A DNA stretch of 35,336 nt from Hypsibius dujardini. Its lineage: Eukaryota; Tardigrada; Eutardigrada; Parachela; Hypsibiidae. This document shows positions 1-11,700 of the stretch, piece after piece (position 1 is the stretch's first letter; each line of letters opens with the position of its first letter). The position numbers and the translations under genes were made by a program. The DNA lies in NCBI GenBank assembly GCA_001579985.1, contig LRSR01007677.1, forward strand, positions 1-35,336, read 5' to 3'. Below the pieces are notes generated by a model. That model made no database searches, had not been told where the DNA came from, and saw only the letters and a program-made list of their open reading frames with translations.

Positions 1-325
1 AAGAAAAGAAAACTGCATAGCTCGACTGTTCTCTCATTATCGTGTCTAACATTACTAATACCATAGTGCGTCGTAGTCGCAGCCATGTGGTGCGAAAATG
101 AAAACGCCAGCAAACCCAGACGGCGCATGGGCGTACTTGAAAAATCCGGTTTTTTCTTCACCCGGCATGTCGGCGTGTCTAACCGACGAACTTTAGAACC
201 AACTATTTTGTCATTGCCTTCTGTCGACGTTAGCTGTAATCCGCGCCTTCACTGCACAATTTTGTCGGTAAAAGTGTAGACTTGTCTGCAGAGACATTTT
301 ATCCAGATCGAAAAATAGGGCAAAA
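1..325. other. Upstream region of gene A
   Basis: This is the 5' flank and probable 5' UTR of gene A. A 64-codon open frame at 85-279 has no recognisable content and ends before the gene A start. I see no clear TATA box. Confidence 0.4.
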
Positions 326-2110
326 ATGACGACCGCCCTTGTACTGCCTTACCGTGATGTCTCCAGAATTCGCTTTCGTGGAGTTCTCCTCGCAGCGGGA
401 GGTCTAGTCATTCTGCTCGGCCTTGCGGTCTTATCTTTGGAAATTGCAGGTAGGAATTTTTCAATGTTTTTCCAAGACCCCCCGCTGCGTTAGTCTTGAT
501 GAAAATTCAAATCCACTTTAAGACACCTCTTTCTGTAATTCATCCCAATAAACGAAGTTAAGAAATTTCTACCGCCACAAAATTTAGTTGTCTTGGTCTT
601 GAAAGTTTTGGTGAAATATCAGAGGACCTGTACGTGCAAGAAAGTGCATTGACGAGACTATGCAACGCTCCCGGCACCGAGACCTGGAAGGGCTGTGAAA
701 TTTGAAATAATTCCATAAACGGCGTATTTACAAAGCTTCCTCATGAGAACGCCCAGTTAGAATATTTGCGATTTGTCGGGAGATCTGAATTTGAGAGTAG
801 TTTGCTCTAGACTGTCAATTTGTATCTGTTTGTCCTTTTGATTTTTTTCAAAATTTTGGAAATTTCATTTGTGACTTTAGGATTGAGGTCCTAGGCGAGA
901 AACCTCGCATTAAGTCTTGACTTTTTTGGCTGACGAATCTCCCAGTAAAAAATATTTGACCCTTGTCAACGTATTTTATTTGGTTTGCAATGGAAAAAAA
1001 TTAATGTGAAAAAATAATTATTTTGCGTTTCCAAAACTGCTGTGTCATGGTCCGCCCGCAACGCCCTCATAGTTATTTAGTACTCAGCCACATTTTGCGT
1101 TAAATTTAGCATACGCAAAAGGGTTATTTGCGACCATGGTGGATTATCTCAAATTAAATGGAAGAGCTTGACCATTGTTCTAGACAATTGTCGATTTTTA
1201 AATTAAAAATCACTGAAATACAATACAGCAAGACATACAATGTATAATAAAACATAATAATAGTACATGATACAAAATATAAAAAATATATATATGATTA
1301 TCCAATATAAATACATGAACAAAATATATATGAAAAATTATATATACAAGTAATAAATATATATGTAACAAGTATACATATATTACATATACGCAATATG
1401 TTGTTACACTTTATACACTTTTTTTTTCGTTTTCACGATATTGCCAAATACAACTCTACTTGTATATATGAAAATTATGCAGATTTCATAATTGTCTTAA
1501 TTTTTCCCTTGTTGTAGTCTACTTTCTGAACGCCCGAGCTGACCATACCCTGCAGATTCCGTCAACCGTCAACCTCCTGCAAATCCTCTCCGCCACCGCG
1601 GCCTTCTTCGCCGTCGTCGCGGGACTATTCAGCGTAATTTCCGCACGCGGTGCTGCGACGGAGGCCAAAACCACCAAGCGAAGTTTCCTCTTGAGTGCGA
1701 TATTTTCCGCCGTCGCTGCGATCGCCTTAATTGTCGCTGTCAGTCTGATTCTCCCCTCGGCCATGGGCTGGTGGAGCCATCCGACCCTCACCGACACGGT
1801 CCTCCCTGCAGCCACCGCGATCACTCAATCTCCATTGTTGTTCCATCAAAACGGGGAACCCATCAATGACAGGGACGATCAGACTTTGGCGGCGCAATCG
1901 GACAAGCGGATTGCGGAAACCTTGAATTTCGTGTCGTTGGTGTTGGAAGGTGTTCTGGTGCTCGGGACGTTGACGTGCCTGGTGATCAGTGTGATCAATC
2001 ATCGACAGAAAGCGGGACCGTTCGATGAGACCGTCAAGTACCATTTGGCGCCAAGAGCCAGCACGGCCTATCAAGATCCTCGGGTCGATCGGATGATCAC
2101 TGATTTGTAA
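326..2110 (+). CDS. Gene A: four-span membrane protein, 2 exons, 238 aa
   Basis: The exons are 326-449 and 1518-2110. The intron (450-1517) starts GTAGG and ends TTGTAG, and the phase-1 join makes a GTC codon, giving one open frame to TAA at 2108-2110. The start ATG follows CAAAA and is the first in frame. Hydrophobic segments lie at about residues 19-45, 53-77, 99-123 and 177-202. A longer hydrophilic loop of about 50 residues separates spans 3 and 4, and the C-terminal tail is about 36 residues. There is no signal peptide separate from span 1. The layout recalls MARVEL, claudin or MS4A-like proteins, but I see no diagnostic motif and do not name a family. The 1.07 kb intron is AT-rich, with TATATA-rich stretches at about 1200-1400. 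The TAA stop overlaps an AATAAA. I am sure of the gene and unsure of its function. Confidence 0.85.
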
Positions 2111-2114
2111 TAAA
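2109..2114 (+). promoter_or_regulatory. Candidate polyadenylation signal AATAAA overlapping the gene A stop
   Basis: The last two bases of the TAA stop form the start of AATAAA. If used, the 3' UTR would be only about 20-30 nt. Further AATAAA motifs at about 2398 and 2419 are alternatives. Confidence 0.4.
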
Positions 2115-2890
2115 AAGGATCAAAGCGATGGCGCAGTTCGAAAGCATTCCAGTATTTTTTTCAGTGGTAATAATCTCTTTCTCAATTTATTTGACATTTT
2201 TTTCCGCTTTCCTCTGTCATCGGTTTATTAAAAATGTGCTAGTAATACTTTTCTACCTTGGCTGTTGCAGTGCTTCCCCGGTCAGGTGGCAGCCTAAATA
2301 CTTGGGCTGTTTCTGTTTAAAATTATCATTGATTTTGTGAAGAAAAGAGAATATATGATACTTTAATTACAATTTCGCCTTCAATTATTGTAATAATAAT
2401 AAATATCAATTGGTCTAATAAATAAAACAAATTAAAAACAATTTAAGGCAAATTAAAACTAAATTTATAACTGGGACATAGATTCATCTAATCCCGCACT
2501 AAAATTGCCTTTTATTAAAAAATTAGCTGGAACAATAGTGTACTAAATTATAATATGTTAATTTGTGGTTATGAAAGTACAATCCAACACTCGAGTTCGA
2601 ATCTTTCAAAACTATAACAATTTAAACATTATTTAAGCGCTCATGGTGTTTTTATAACAATTTTAACATCCTTGTTTACCTTACTTCACAAATCCAATAC
2701 TACTATGAGGTAAGGGCACTGGACTGGGTCAATTGTTTTTCCCGGACCCTGGAATGGGCCACCCTGGAATCAGGACTTCCGCCATGTTTTGGCTATCACT
2801 AAGGTTCTAAGCGACAGAGAATAATCGATAATCCGGTGGAGCGCGTATCAGATATGAAAAAAAGGTTGTGTGAGCATGTTTAAAAAAGAG
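2115..2890. other. Intergenic AT-rich spacer
   Basis: The spacer between gene A and the mariner relic is AT-rich, especially 2340-2640. I found no coding frame, RNA gene or clear repeat in it. Confidence 0.4.
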
Positions 2891-2894
2891 AAAT

Positions 2895-3290
2895 AAAAAT
2901 TGGTCTGCGAGGTGTCAAGCTGCACCACGACAACGCCTCCAGTCACAAATCCGACTTGGCCGCGGCATTTTTGGTCGAGGAAAAATTGAAGATTTTGACG
3001 CATCCGGCCTATTCTCCTGAAACGTTGCCCTGCAATTTCTTTGTTCCCCAAACTTGAAGAGACTATTCAGGGGCGGAGATTTGAGACAGAAGAATAGCTT
3101 GAAGGCGCAGTGGTGGGCTCCCTCCGCGAGCTCTCTAAGAATGGTTTTATAGAGAATTTCCTTAGTTGGATTCTTCGATGAAAAAATTGCATCGAGTTCG
3201 AGAGTGATTACTTTGAGGGATGGTAACAAACAAAATAAATTGCAATGCGCCTTAATTTTTTTAAAATAATAATTAGGTGACATTAGTATT
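2895..3290 (+). pseudogene. Mariner-family transposase relic (C-terminal part)
   Basis: Translating from about 2899 gives the hallmark mariner/Tc1 sequence LHHDNASSHKS, followed about 34 residues later by HPAYSPETLPCNFF. These match the family's HDNA.PH and PYSPDLAPCDF blocks, which carry the second and third catalytic aspartates. Here the third aspartate position is asparagine, and a TGA follows within six codons. The trace then continues in other frames, including a match to the family's C-terminal EFFxxGI/CIE..GDY region near 3130-3230. The N-terminal half and the terminal repeats are absent or unrecognisable. It is a dead fragment lying between genes A and B. Confidence 0.75.
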
Positions 3291-3294
3291 TATT
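3289..3294 (-). promoter_or_regulatory. Candidate polyadenylation signal of gene B
   Basis: AATAAA on the minus strand, about 72 nt after the gene B stop. Confidence 0.45.
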
Positions 3295-3365
3295 ATATAT
3301 TGCCCTTGTATTCAACACAGTGCAAGAAAAAGTGCACATATTCTTCACCAGAAAAACTGCTAATT

Positions 3366-5339
3366 TCACTTCATCATCTTGAAGCTAAAGCCCGAGCTTT
3401 CCGCCGAGCGGACCGGCTTGCCGACCTTCTGACTGAAAGCCTGAAAGTCCTCATCCTCCGAAGAGGCCTTACTGCTGCTACTGCTTCCCGTTCCGGACCG
3501 CGTCGACTTGGAACCGTTCAACGACGGCGCGATGACGGACAAATTCCGAAAAGGCACTTGTAGTACATTTTTCACCTCAGATGGTGAATACCGCGCCATA
3601 TTTCGCCGCTCCGCCACCGCGACCCTTCCTCCCCCGGTGACAATGCCATCCACAACCGCAGCACGTCCCACTGCTGGTCGCACTGACGACGGCGTCGTCG
3701 CATCACTTTTTGCCTGCTGTTTAGTTGAGCTCGTTCCGACAGACGGCGGCTGAGCGGGCGCCGGCGTCACCACCGGTTTTACGTTACTCTCACTGACCTA
3801 TACAGGAACACACAAAAAATGTAAGAAGGCGTAGGAATGACAAAAACTAAAATTTTACTGAGCTAATTAGCTTTTTAGCTACATAAAATTGATTGCTTAG
3901 CTTTTTTACTTCAGTTTGTTTTAGTAACTGAAGCTTTTAATCTACTTTTAACGGAAATTAGTTGACTGATTTCGGCTTTTTTAGTTGTGCGCAGATAAAT
4001 TTTTGGCAATTAAAACGTTTCGTTTAGAATTTTTTAGTTGACTTAAAAACCTAAAGCCAAAAAACAACTTACTAAAAGTTTCAGTTTAGCTTCAGTGTAT
4101 TTTCTAGTAGTTTAGTCAAGTGTCGACAACTCTAACAAGGGTAGACAAATTTTATGTCAGGAAATGCCCACAATTTCAAAGGGACTGGCAAGCCCCATTC
4201 CGAAAATTCCAGATACCTCCACCCCCCCCCCAATTTCGGAATAATATTTCGCTGATGACATCAATTTTAAATTCATTTCTGGATGGAGAGGAGCCGAATA
4301 AGATTATTTCGGTATATATGGTGAGTGACACTACAAGGATTGGTATTGCCAGAAAAAGGATTGAATAGGATTATAAGAAAAACTTCTCGCAAAGGATTGC
4401 AAATTTAAATTAAAACTAATCTAAATATTTTTAGTAACTAATACGCTTGTACTAGATTTTTAATTGGATAAAACCAAAATAAACTAAAGCGTTGGAGCCG
4501 TAAAGATTTAATTGAGAAAAACAAAAATACTACCTTAATCAAATAATATTTTGACAAAACTAAACTAAAATTCAAATAAAGCGAACTAATTTTATTCTAC
4601 ATTCATTTTTAAAATATCTATTTCTGAAAGAGAAAAAAATAATCTTAAACGTATGAACGTTTCTAAAGCGTTTGAGAAGGGCACGAAAATGTGGCTAATA
4701 GCGATTAGGAAATTTGGAAGGGCCACACTTATATTCTTCTACATTGTTTCTCCAAAAAACGTTTTTTTTTGGTTGGGGTAAAAGTCTGCCACTACTCTTT
4801 CTGATTTTCACCTGCAAATTTGTACGTTTTGACGTCGTTATGATATAATATTTCTTATTTTTTGAGGTTGTGCAGAGCTCCGTACTCAATCCACGATGCC
4901 AATTGTCTGCAAGCGCCTTCCTTTTTTTACTCACCTTCAACATTAGCTTCCCTGCCGCGAGCTTCTCTACGTAGTGCGCCTCAATCCGTGGCGTTAGAAC
5001 GACCACTTCGTCTTCGAGAAGTGACCACTGCGGGGGTTGGCGTTCCACATGGGATGTCGGTCGGAGCGACGGTCCGTCTACGGAAGTGGCTGGGGACATG
5101 AAGTGACCCCGTTTGGCGTAAGCAAAACCCGGTTGAGTTGGTTTGATCAACGGCAGATGGGCGTTGACAGGGGGCGGTGACTGTGCGTCAATGAGATTCT
5201 GTTTGAATGATGCAAATAAAGGACTTCGATGCTTCCGGAACGGTTTTAGTTTAGCCGCCTTAGGCCGCTCTGGAGGGGCGGACCGCTTGGAATCGGTGAA
5301 GGTCAAAGTGGTCGGTAGTTTCAAATTCAGACCGGACAT
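3366..5339 (-). CDS. Gene B: Ser/Pro/Lys-rich protein of unknown function, 2 exons, 278 aa
   Basis: Reading on the minus strand, exon 1 is 5339-4935 and exon 2 is 3797-3366. The donor is AAG|GTGAGT and the acceptor is TATAG|GTC. The join is phase 0 and the frame runs to TGA at 3368-3366. The start chosen is the ATG in MSGLNLKLP. The frame is open upstream to 5399, and a good acceptor (TCACCCTGCAG) near 5380 suggests a non-coding or short first exon further upstream. The N-terminal half is basic and proline-rich. A more ordered stretch (SLLEDEVVVLTPRIEAHYVE) ends exon 1. The C-terminal half is Ser/Thr/Pro-rich, with an SGTGSSSSSKASSEDEDFQ segment and the end SGFSFKMMK. There are no membrane spans or signal peptide, so it is probably nuclear or cytoplasmic. 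I do not recognise the family. An AATAAA on the minus strand at 3294-3289 is a suitable polyadenylation signal. The 1.1 kb intron is AT-rich. Confidence 0.7.
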
Positions 5340-5475
5340 AACTTGCCCACAGCACCACGACAAATAACGGCAAAGTACTGCAGGGTGAGACCAATGCAAC
5401 AGGAAGGGTCATTCCGTTTGTAATTGTATGTTGAACAAAGTCGCATGGGGTGACGTAGCAACCCTCATCGCCTGC

Positions 5476-5672
5476 GCTTGTGTCTGCGTCTGTACCTTTA
5501 CTGGCTCTGTATGCATGTCTGTGTCTCTGTTTGTATCAATGTCTCTGTCTGTGTCCGTATCCGTGTCTGTGTCTATGTTTGTGTCTGTGTCTGTGTCTGT
5601 ATCTGTGTCTGTGTCTGTGTCTGTATCCGTGTCTGTGGCTGTAGCTGTAGCTGTAGCTGTGGCTGTGACCTA
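5476..5672 (+). repeat. Imperfect (TGTCTG)n microsatellite
   Basis: Hexamer repeats TGTCTG/TGTCTC/TGTCCG on the plus strand pass into GTAGCT repeats at the end. The tract lies in the divergent interval between genes B and C. It creates long meaningless open frames (V-S-V-S or C-V-C-V). Confidence 0.9.
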
Positions 5673-6337
5673 GCAACCTTTAGTATTCGGATGAGCATTT
5701 GGGTACTAGTTATAGTGCTACCTTGGGCCGCTTCGCTCAGCATGAGTTCGTTTGTCCTGCGACCTCCAAAGTTGTTTGTGGCGTATTTGAGCAGATCGCC
5801 TCATTCCATAGTTTCAGATGAGCAATGTAGTGTTTCGTACGCAGAGTGCACAGAGTATGCAAATCTATTGAGGACCTTGTGTAGGCCCGATAATTCCTGT
5901 TTCGAGCAAGGCGAAACTGGTACTGCGAATGTACGGGAAGATGTCGATCAACTGGGATGGAGTTATTCATCGGCGAAGCAACAACGTATTTCCGTGGAAC
6001 AAGAACCCCAACTGGAAGTGCTAAGACGGGCGTTCAGAGGTCTGAAATCTTTGGGCATAACTGCTGACGTAAACGAGTTAGGCGAGAGCAGACGCAGGAC
6101 AGAGCGCGTCAGAGGCCAAAATCTTCACGTTGCTTTACCGTTCAAATCTATTCTTTGTCAACGAGATTTACGGGTGCGTGGTTCAATACTATTTTATCAC
6201 ACACTGCCTATAGTCAATTAACCTAATGAGAACAGAAATTAGGCAAAATCCAGACTCATACATGGACGCAGATACAGATACAAAAAGAGGAAAGGCACAG
6301 GCTCCAGCCACATACACAGAAATAAGCATTGGTATGC
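5673..6337. other. Divergent interval between genes B and C, no firm gene
   Basis: This should contain the promoters and first exons of genes B (-) and C (+). The plus-strand frame is open to 6221 without recognisable content. A second frame at 5872-6023 includes SINWDGVIHRR, which faintly recalls the SANT start of SANBR proteins (INWE.IA). It stops soon after and I could not splice it to the BTB exon, so the N-terminus of gene C remains open. Confidence 0.3.
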
Positions 6338-6411
6338 ACAGACACAGACACAGACACAGACACAGACACAGACACAGACACAGACACAGACACAGACACA
6401 GACACAGACAC
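6338..6411 (+). repeat. Nearly perfect (CAGACA)n microsatellite
   Basis: About 12 units of CAGACA on the plus strand. This is the same motif as the neighbouring TGTCTG tracts but in the opposite orientation. It lies just upstream of the first recognised exon of gene C. Confidence 0.93.
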
Positions 6412-6499
6412 ACATTACAGGCATGCGTACTGTTATTTCGTACTCGTGACTGATAATTTTGACTAGGACCCAGTTGCTCTCCACTATTTCCTTGAGCAG

Positions 6500-8272
6500 A
6501 CACATGCCCTCCGCCTGGCCCGACCATCCCCCACCACGCTACCACGTCAACCACCAATCCCTCGACCCCTCCCAGCCGACCGAATTTTCAAAGGCGACAT
6601 TATCATCTGCATCCGCGATGAGTTCAAGCCACCCGTAGAGAACCTTATCCGCGCGTATGCCATCAACGCAGAGCTCCTCCGCAACACCATGGAATACTTC
6701 CGCACCGCTCTCCTCAACACCACGGAGGAACAAGAAGCACACGGCATCCAAATCTCCCTGTACGTGCCGAAGGACCTTTGGGAATGGCTGCTCCACCTGG
6801 CCAAAATCCAATACCGCCAGACGCGTGAACGCCTTCCTGTTATTAAGAAGTCCCTAGCACTTCCTCTGTTTTCCACCGCCGTTCTATTGGGCATCAAAGA
6901 AGCTCGCGATATTTGCCTGCGGTACCTGAAACAGACATGGCCGTCAGCCATCCTGGAACGGGATCGGTCCTTGGAGCATGTGACTGCAAACGGGGTGCTT
7001 GCCCTGGCTCAGGCGGTCGATCCGGACTACGTGGAACTCAGTGTGGACCACAGCGACTGGCTTGTGGAGAAATTCTATGGGATCTGGGTGCAGGAGATAC
7101 TGGAGAAGGAGGAGGGATTGAACGGGGAGTTCTTTCCGTTGGGATCGGCTATGGATATGCTTATATGTCAGTTCTGCCGCAAGTGGATGAATGAGCAGCT
7201 GGCGGCGATATTGCCGTGTTTCAGTAAAGTGACAGTCCGTGGCGAAGATGGCAGAATGGCTTACGCTCATTCAAGGTGTGCCTGTTTCATGGATCCTATG
7301 CTTGTCTGTTTACAGTTAGATCTATTTCTGAATGTATGTCTGTATCTGTGTCTGTGTATCCGCCAGTGCCAATATCTATATGTGTATCTATGCAATGTCT
7401 GTGTCCGTGTCTGTGTCCGTGTCTGTGTTAGTTGTCTGGGCAATCTGGATTAGTTATCGGGTAAGTTGAGGTGAGTGATTCGAGGCTCTTGGTTTTTTCT
7501 TTTAAAGTAATCGTTATTCTTTTTGAAGGCTACCGGGTGCAAATTTCAAGGGGAGAGTTGATGAGCTAAAAAAAGAGTTTGGAACGTCGAGGTCTCTCTT
7601 TTGGAATCTGTATGGCCTGCTGAACGTTCTGATGTGTACCGACTGTCATCAGGTTATCAACTGTTGTGTAATTCAAGTGTTCAAAGAGGGCTTTCCTATG
7701 CTACTGGTAGTAATACATGCCATATTTTCCGCCAGGTCTTTCAGCTAGCAGAGGTCAGCCATTGTCGGTACCACCCCTGCGAGCCCGAGAAATGTCCAGG
7801 CAGTCTCTACGATGTGATGATCTACCCTTGCTGTCAGAGGGCAACTAGTCGGGTCGACAAACAAAAAGACACGGTTCGTTCACGCAGTTTTTTTCGAACC
7901 CACTTTTCCTGTCATTTTCGCGCAATACGGTGTGAATAGGGATGTGGATTCAAAGATCATCAGATCGATTCTGCTGCGCTCAACCAGTCAGACAAACTTC
8001 GACATCAACGCCTGCTGAGCTTCCAGCGGTTCATGTGGGTGTCGCCACGAAAGTCAGCCGACAGTCTGAGTGATCCGGCAAATCCGGCCTTCCTTCCGGA
8101 CGAGATTCGAAATTCAGCTCAGGATCTCCTCGCAGCCACGTGGGACCCAGCCAAACCCTTTTGGTCCAATCAGGATTGCATGCGACAAGAAGGTACGCTA
8201 TTAACCTCTGACTTTTTCCCTGTCCTTCGGTGTTTATACCTGTGATTATGCTCTTGTCTGTGTGTCTATGTT

Positions 8273-8305
<33 letters not shown>

Positions 8306-10667
8306 CTGTATCTGCGTCTGTGACTGTGTCTGTGTCTGTGTCTGTGTCTGTGTCTGTGTCTGTGTCTGTGTCTGTGTTTGTGTCTGTGTCTGTGTTCGTT
8401 TCCGTGTCTGTGCCTATATCTGTGACTTTCTTTTTGTCTCTATACTACATCAGCGTATATCTTAATAGAGAAGAAAAGCACCAAGCTTCTAAAAGAGTAC
8501 CTAAAAAATCTCGCCAAAGTACCGCTGTCTTTCACACATAAACTGCAAAATCAGACATCCAAAGACCAGCCAGCAGAAGTGGAAGAAAAACCCATTCCAC
8601 CACCTCCAGACTCGGCGCGTGAATCCACATCAACGCGACAGCTCTCCGCCAAACAGACGGAACAGGCCGCTCGTTCCGTAGCCCTCAACAAAGGAGGACC
8701 CTTCTCAGGCCGCAATCGCTACGTCCCCAACCTCGTCCTACCGGCGTACCGCGGCGTCTTCACCCGTATCAGCCGTGAATGGACCTCCTCGATGGACGCT
8801 CTTATCGCCGCCGAGGACGCCGTTCAGGCAGTACTTGACGCGGAAAAGGTCGGCACTGTCGTGAAGGCCCATCTCTCCTCTAGCAGTGCGGCGGTCTTCC
8901 GGAAACCGGTAGTGCAAAAGATTCCGCTCCGCAAGGTGACGTGCCCGTTGAAACCGCCGGAGAAACGTCCACGCACAGCGTTCAACCGCGAGATACCGGC
9001 TATGCGAACGACCCATCTTCATCACCATCGGCGGTCCATTGTCGGAGCTAGACGGTCAAAGTTGAAGCGTCAGTTGCGGCAACAGCAGCAGGAACCACGA
9101 AGTCGACAAAGGGTGAAACAGCCGGCGAAGCAACCACCGACCAGGTCGCCAAAAAAGCCGGTTCAGACGACTGATGCTGACAGAGCGCAGCCCTTGTCCG
9201 ACTTGGGGGACCACTTACCATTGACAGTAAGATTAGTAAACGTAAAATGATTGTATTTTGCTTACACTATAATATTTAATGTTTATTCAATATCTAATAC
9301 TATTCAATATTTAATATTTATTTAATATTTTGTCAAATTTTACAGATATTTTTTAATAATACTAAAATTATATATCAGACAAAAAACATTGGCAATGTTT
9401 TACGTATAATGGCACACTGGCACACTATAATGGATCATATATGCAAGATTACATCAAGCCCAACTTCGTTGGAAATATAATTTTACTCCAGATCAACGAT
9501 CATTTCTTTATTCCGAGTATACTTTTCTGCGGGCTTTCAAAACGCCCTTAATATACTTGTGTGATCGAAAATAATTGCTGAGATATGTATCAAAAGTGTG
9601 ATGTGCTGTGAAATCACATCAAGAAGAAAGCAAACCAAAATAGACTTATTCATCTGTGTTCAAATTGAAGACAGCAATTCAAACAGACAAAATCAAATCA
9701 AATAGGCTTTTTTCAATTCAGATTTTAGTTTTTTCGGCTACTTTTTCATTATATTACTACATTTTCATCAGTGTTGCACTGGATTTGGTTTTATTATATG
9801 AAGTTTAAAACTGCATTCTGGTTTCAGTATTGACAGCAAATGAAAGAGAAAGAATAAAACCAAACAAGCCACACCTTTTTATTAATTTTTTATTGTTTTA
9901 TTTATTTATTTTTATTTTAATCTATTACTCGTTTCGTTTACTATTTCTCACGATCTTTTTATTATGATTGGGTCTGATTTTTTAGATAATCTGGAACTGT
10001 AATAACGGCTTTGTCGTCACTCTAGTTGACGAACTCGTCGGACAACTTACCCAACCACAATGGAGCACCACCACAACATCAATCACCCATGGAGCAGTTC
10101 ACCGATCTCGCCAAGCTCTGCTTCCGTTCGAACTCTAGCTTCGGGCTGGCCTACTCCTCGAACGAGTCCTTCCGCCTCAGCAACGACGCAGCTTCCACGT
10201 ATCCCCTCAAACTGGTGAGGAAGCTCAACCGTCCGGAGCCGTGCCTGGACTATTCCGACGAGCAGAACGAGGCAGTAGCTAGCCGGTTCCTCGAACGAGT
10301 GCAAGCGTTCCTCAAGGAGACCGCCGCCTTGCGGGAGGAATTGTTTGCGGATGTCTGGCGGCGGCTACAATTACGGGCACTGAAGCGACGGGGGGAGAAG
10401 GCGAGGCTGGGGAGATTCGCGACGGCGGGCGAAGGGAAACGATACCGTCGACGGTTGATACGGCTGTATCGATACCTGGACCAGCAGCGAAGCGATGCTT
10501 TTACGCAGCCGCGGACCGTAGCGAGTGCGAGTGAGAGGGCGCGGGAGCATGAGGTACGCCGGGGCACGCTGGACCGCGTGGTGGCGGACGCGGAGCAGGT
10601 GTGGCGGAAGAAGGTCAAGAAGTTAATTGGCAAGCGGTTTCCCGGTGAGACGAGGTACTTGTGCTAA
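6500..10667 (+). CDS. Gene C: SANBR (KIAA1841)-like BTB protein, 5' incomplete, at least 6 exons
   Basis: The exons are 6500-7275, 7529-7652, 7736-7873, 7940-8192, 8454-9226 and 10026-10667. All introns are GT-AG with matching phase, giving 901 codons to TAG-free TAA. The first exon starts after CTTGAGCAG; its frame is open back to 6467. It begins near the BTB fold (GDIIICIRDEFKPPVE, about residue 32 of this model; the fold runs to about 165). Exons 2-3 carry RSLFWNLYGLLN, then a Cys/His block with HCRYHP and, 18 residues on, YPCC. Exon 4 begins GCGFKDH. This order matches vertebrate SANBR, where a SANT domain precedes the BTB; that N-terminal part is not found here. The C-terminal half is Arg/Lys/Gln-rich and diverged. 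Vertebrate SANBR represses class-switch recombination through BTB interactions; the role in an invertebrate is unknown. Introns at 7276-7528 and 8193-8453 hold TGTCTG repeats. Confidence 0.87.
7330..7432 (+). repeat. (TGTCTG)n tract in gene C intron 1
   Basis: Two imperfect runs of TGTCTG/TGTCCG separated by about 35 bases, inside the intron 7276-7528. Confidence 0.85.
8250..8430 (+). repeat. (TGTCTG)n / (TG)n tract in gene C intron 4
   Basis: A TG-rich start passes into about 15 units of TGTCTG. It fills most of the 261-bp intron 8193-8453 and ends about 25 bases before the acceptor. Confidence 0.9.
9227..10025 (+). other. Intron 5 of gene C, AT-rich
   Basis: The donor is ACA|GTAAGA and the acceptor is CACTCTAG|TTG. 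The content is AT-rich with no gene. The frame would read only seven more sense codons (to TGA at 9250) if the donor were not used, so an unspliced shorter C-terminus is possible. Confidence 0.55.
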
Positions 10668-11700
10668 TTTTCTAAAGAGTCTAGTTGGGTTTTGTGGTAT
10701 GATTCGGCCCGTTTCTGGGGTTTCTCGATAACTGGGTTCTCTTTTTCTATCCTGTATTCTATGCTCACTTTTTTTATTTGATAATGTTCGAGTGGTTCAA
10801 TGAAAATGTGTCTGTGTAAAAAACACAGAATCTGTGTAAACAAAATTAATCAAATTGGAATCATTGTATGGACAAAAATTGAGGCTATGTTTTTGAAAAA
10901 AGCTTGGGGATGATCCGGATATTCTGGGTGTTTTTATGAATTTGTAAAAGAGACGGCACCGGTGTAGGCGAATCACAGTAAATCCCTCCGTTAGCATTTC
11001 CGGAAGGTAGAACATTCAGAGTCAGAAAAATGATGTAAAAACGGTTCGTTTGCAGTGAATACTGCTTCAACAGCCGCGACTTATTCCGTTACCGTTTCCG
11101 GAGACCTGATGAAGCCTTGTTCCGCCGCGGTAGCAGTCACCTTTGGTCTGACGAGACTATAAATAAACGACCGACTAATTCCATTGCGAATGAAAGAGTA
11201 ATGTCGTTCTGAGTGTTATTTAATTCTCGATCATCCAAAACACCGGATACTTGAGCCCGCCAACAAAAGGAACTCGAGTTTGATGATAAGTCTAGGCATT
11301 CAAGCGGCCTTTTATTTAATTTTGCATTTCCGCTAGAGATGTCTCATGGCGTTAAAGTTTTTGGACTTAATAATGCTGTGACATAAATATGAGACGTTAT
11401 TGTGAAACTGAAGGTATTTAACACATGCATTCTACAGTAGTACAGTAATACAGTACTATTACTGCTGTTAGTCGTACATCATACGCCTATCTGAATTGAC
11501 GTTGATGGGATTGCTTTGAACTCAGTTTGGAGTGTAGTGAATCTGAGTGCCATCTGATGAATTGCCGTTGAAGATGACTTTTTTGAATGTGTTCTAAGTG
11601 CCGCTAGTTGGGTAACCGTAGGGGGTTTCCAGAAATTTAAATAACAAACAGTGCACAGATCTCCCCGACACGTTTTTATTGTGAATGAAATTGAGACCAC
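10668..11700. other. Intergenic spacer between convergent genes C and D
   Basis: No coding frame is supported. The segment 11150-11245 shares words with 17440-17510 (GACTAATTC and CTGAGTGTTATT), which suggests an old dispersed repeat. CTATAAATAAACG at about 11157 resembles a TATA box, but no gene follows it. Confidence 0.4.

Noticed and set aside
5428-5673. Long open frame of V-S and C-V repeats
   Set aside because: It is a by-product of the TGTCTG microsatellite. A six-base repeat without stops stays open in several frames on both strands, and the same is true at 6189-6557, 8230-8541, 16451-16879 and 17983-18315.
5872-6023. Possible SANT-domain exon of gene C (SINWDGVIHRR)
   Set aside because: It resembles the SANBR SANT start only over a few residues. 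The frame stops at TAA soon after, and the continuation that looks similar (RRAFRGLKSLG) is in another frame without a usable intron between them.
10083-10633. Minus-strand open frames opposite the last exon of gene C
   Set aside because: They are mirror frames of GC-rich coding sequence. The plus-strand frame joins the previous exon in phase and has a good acceptor.
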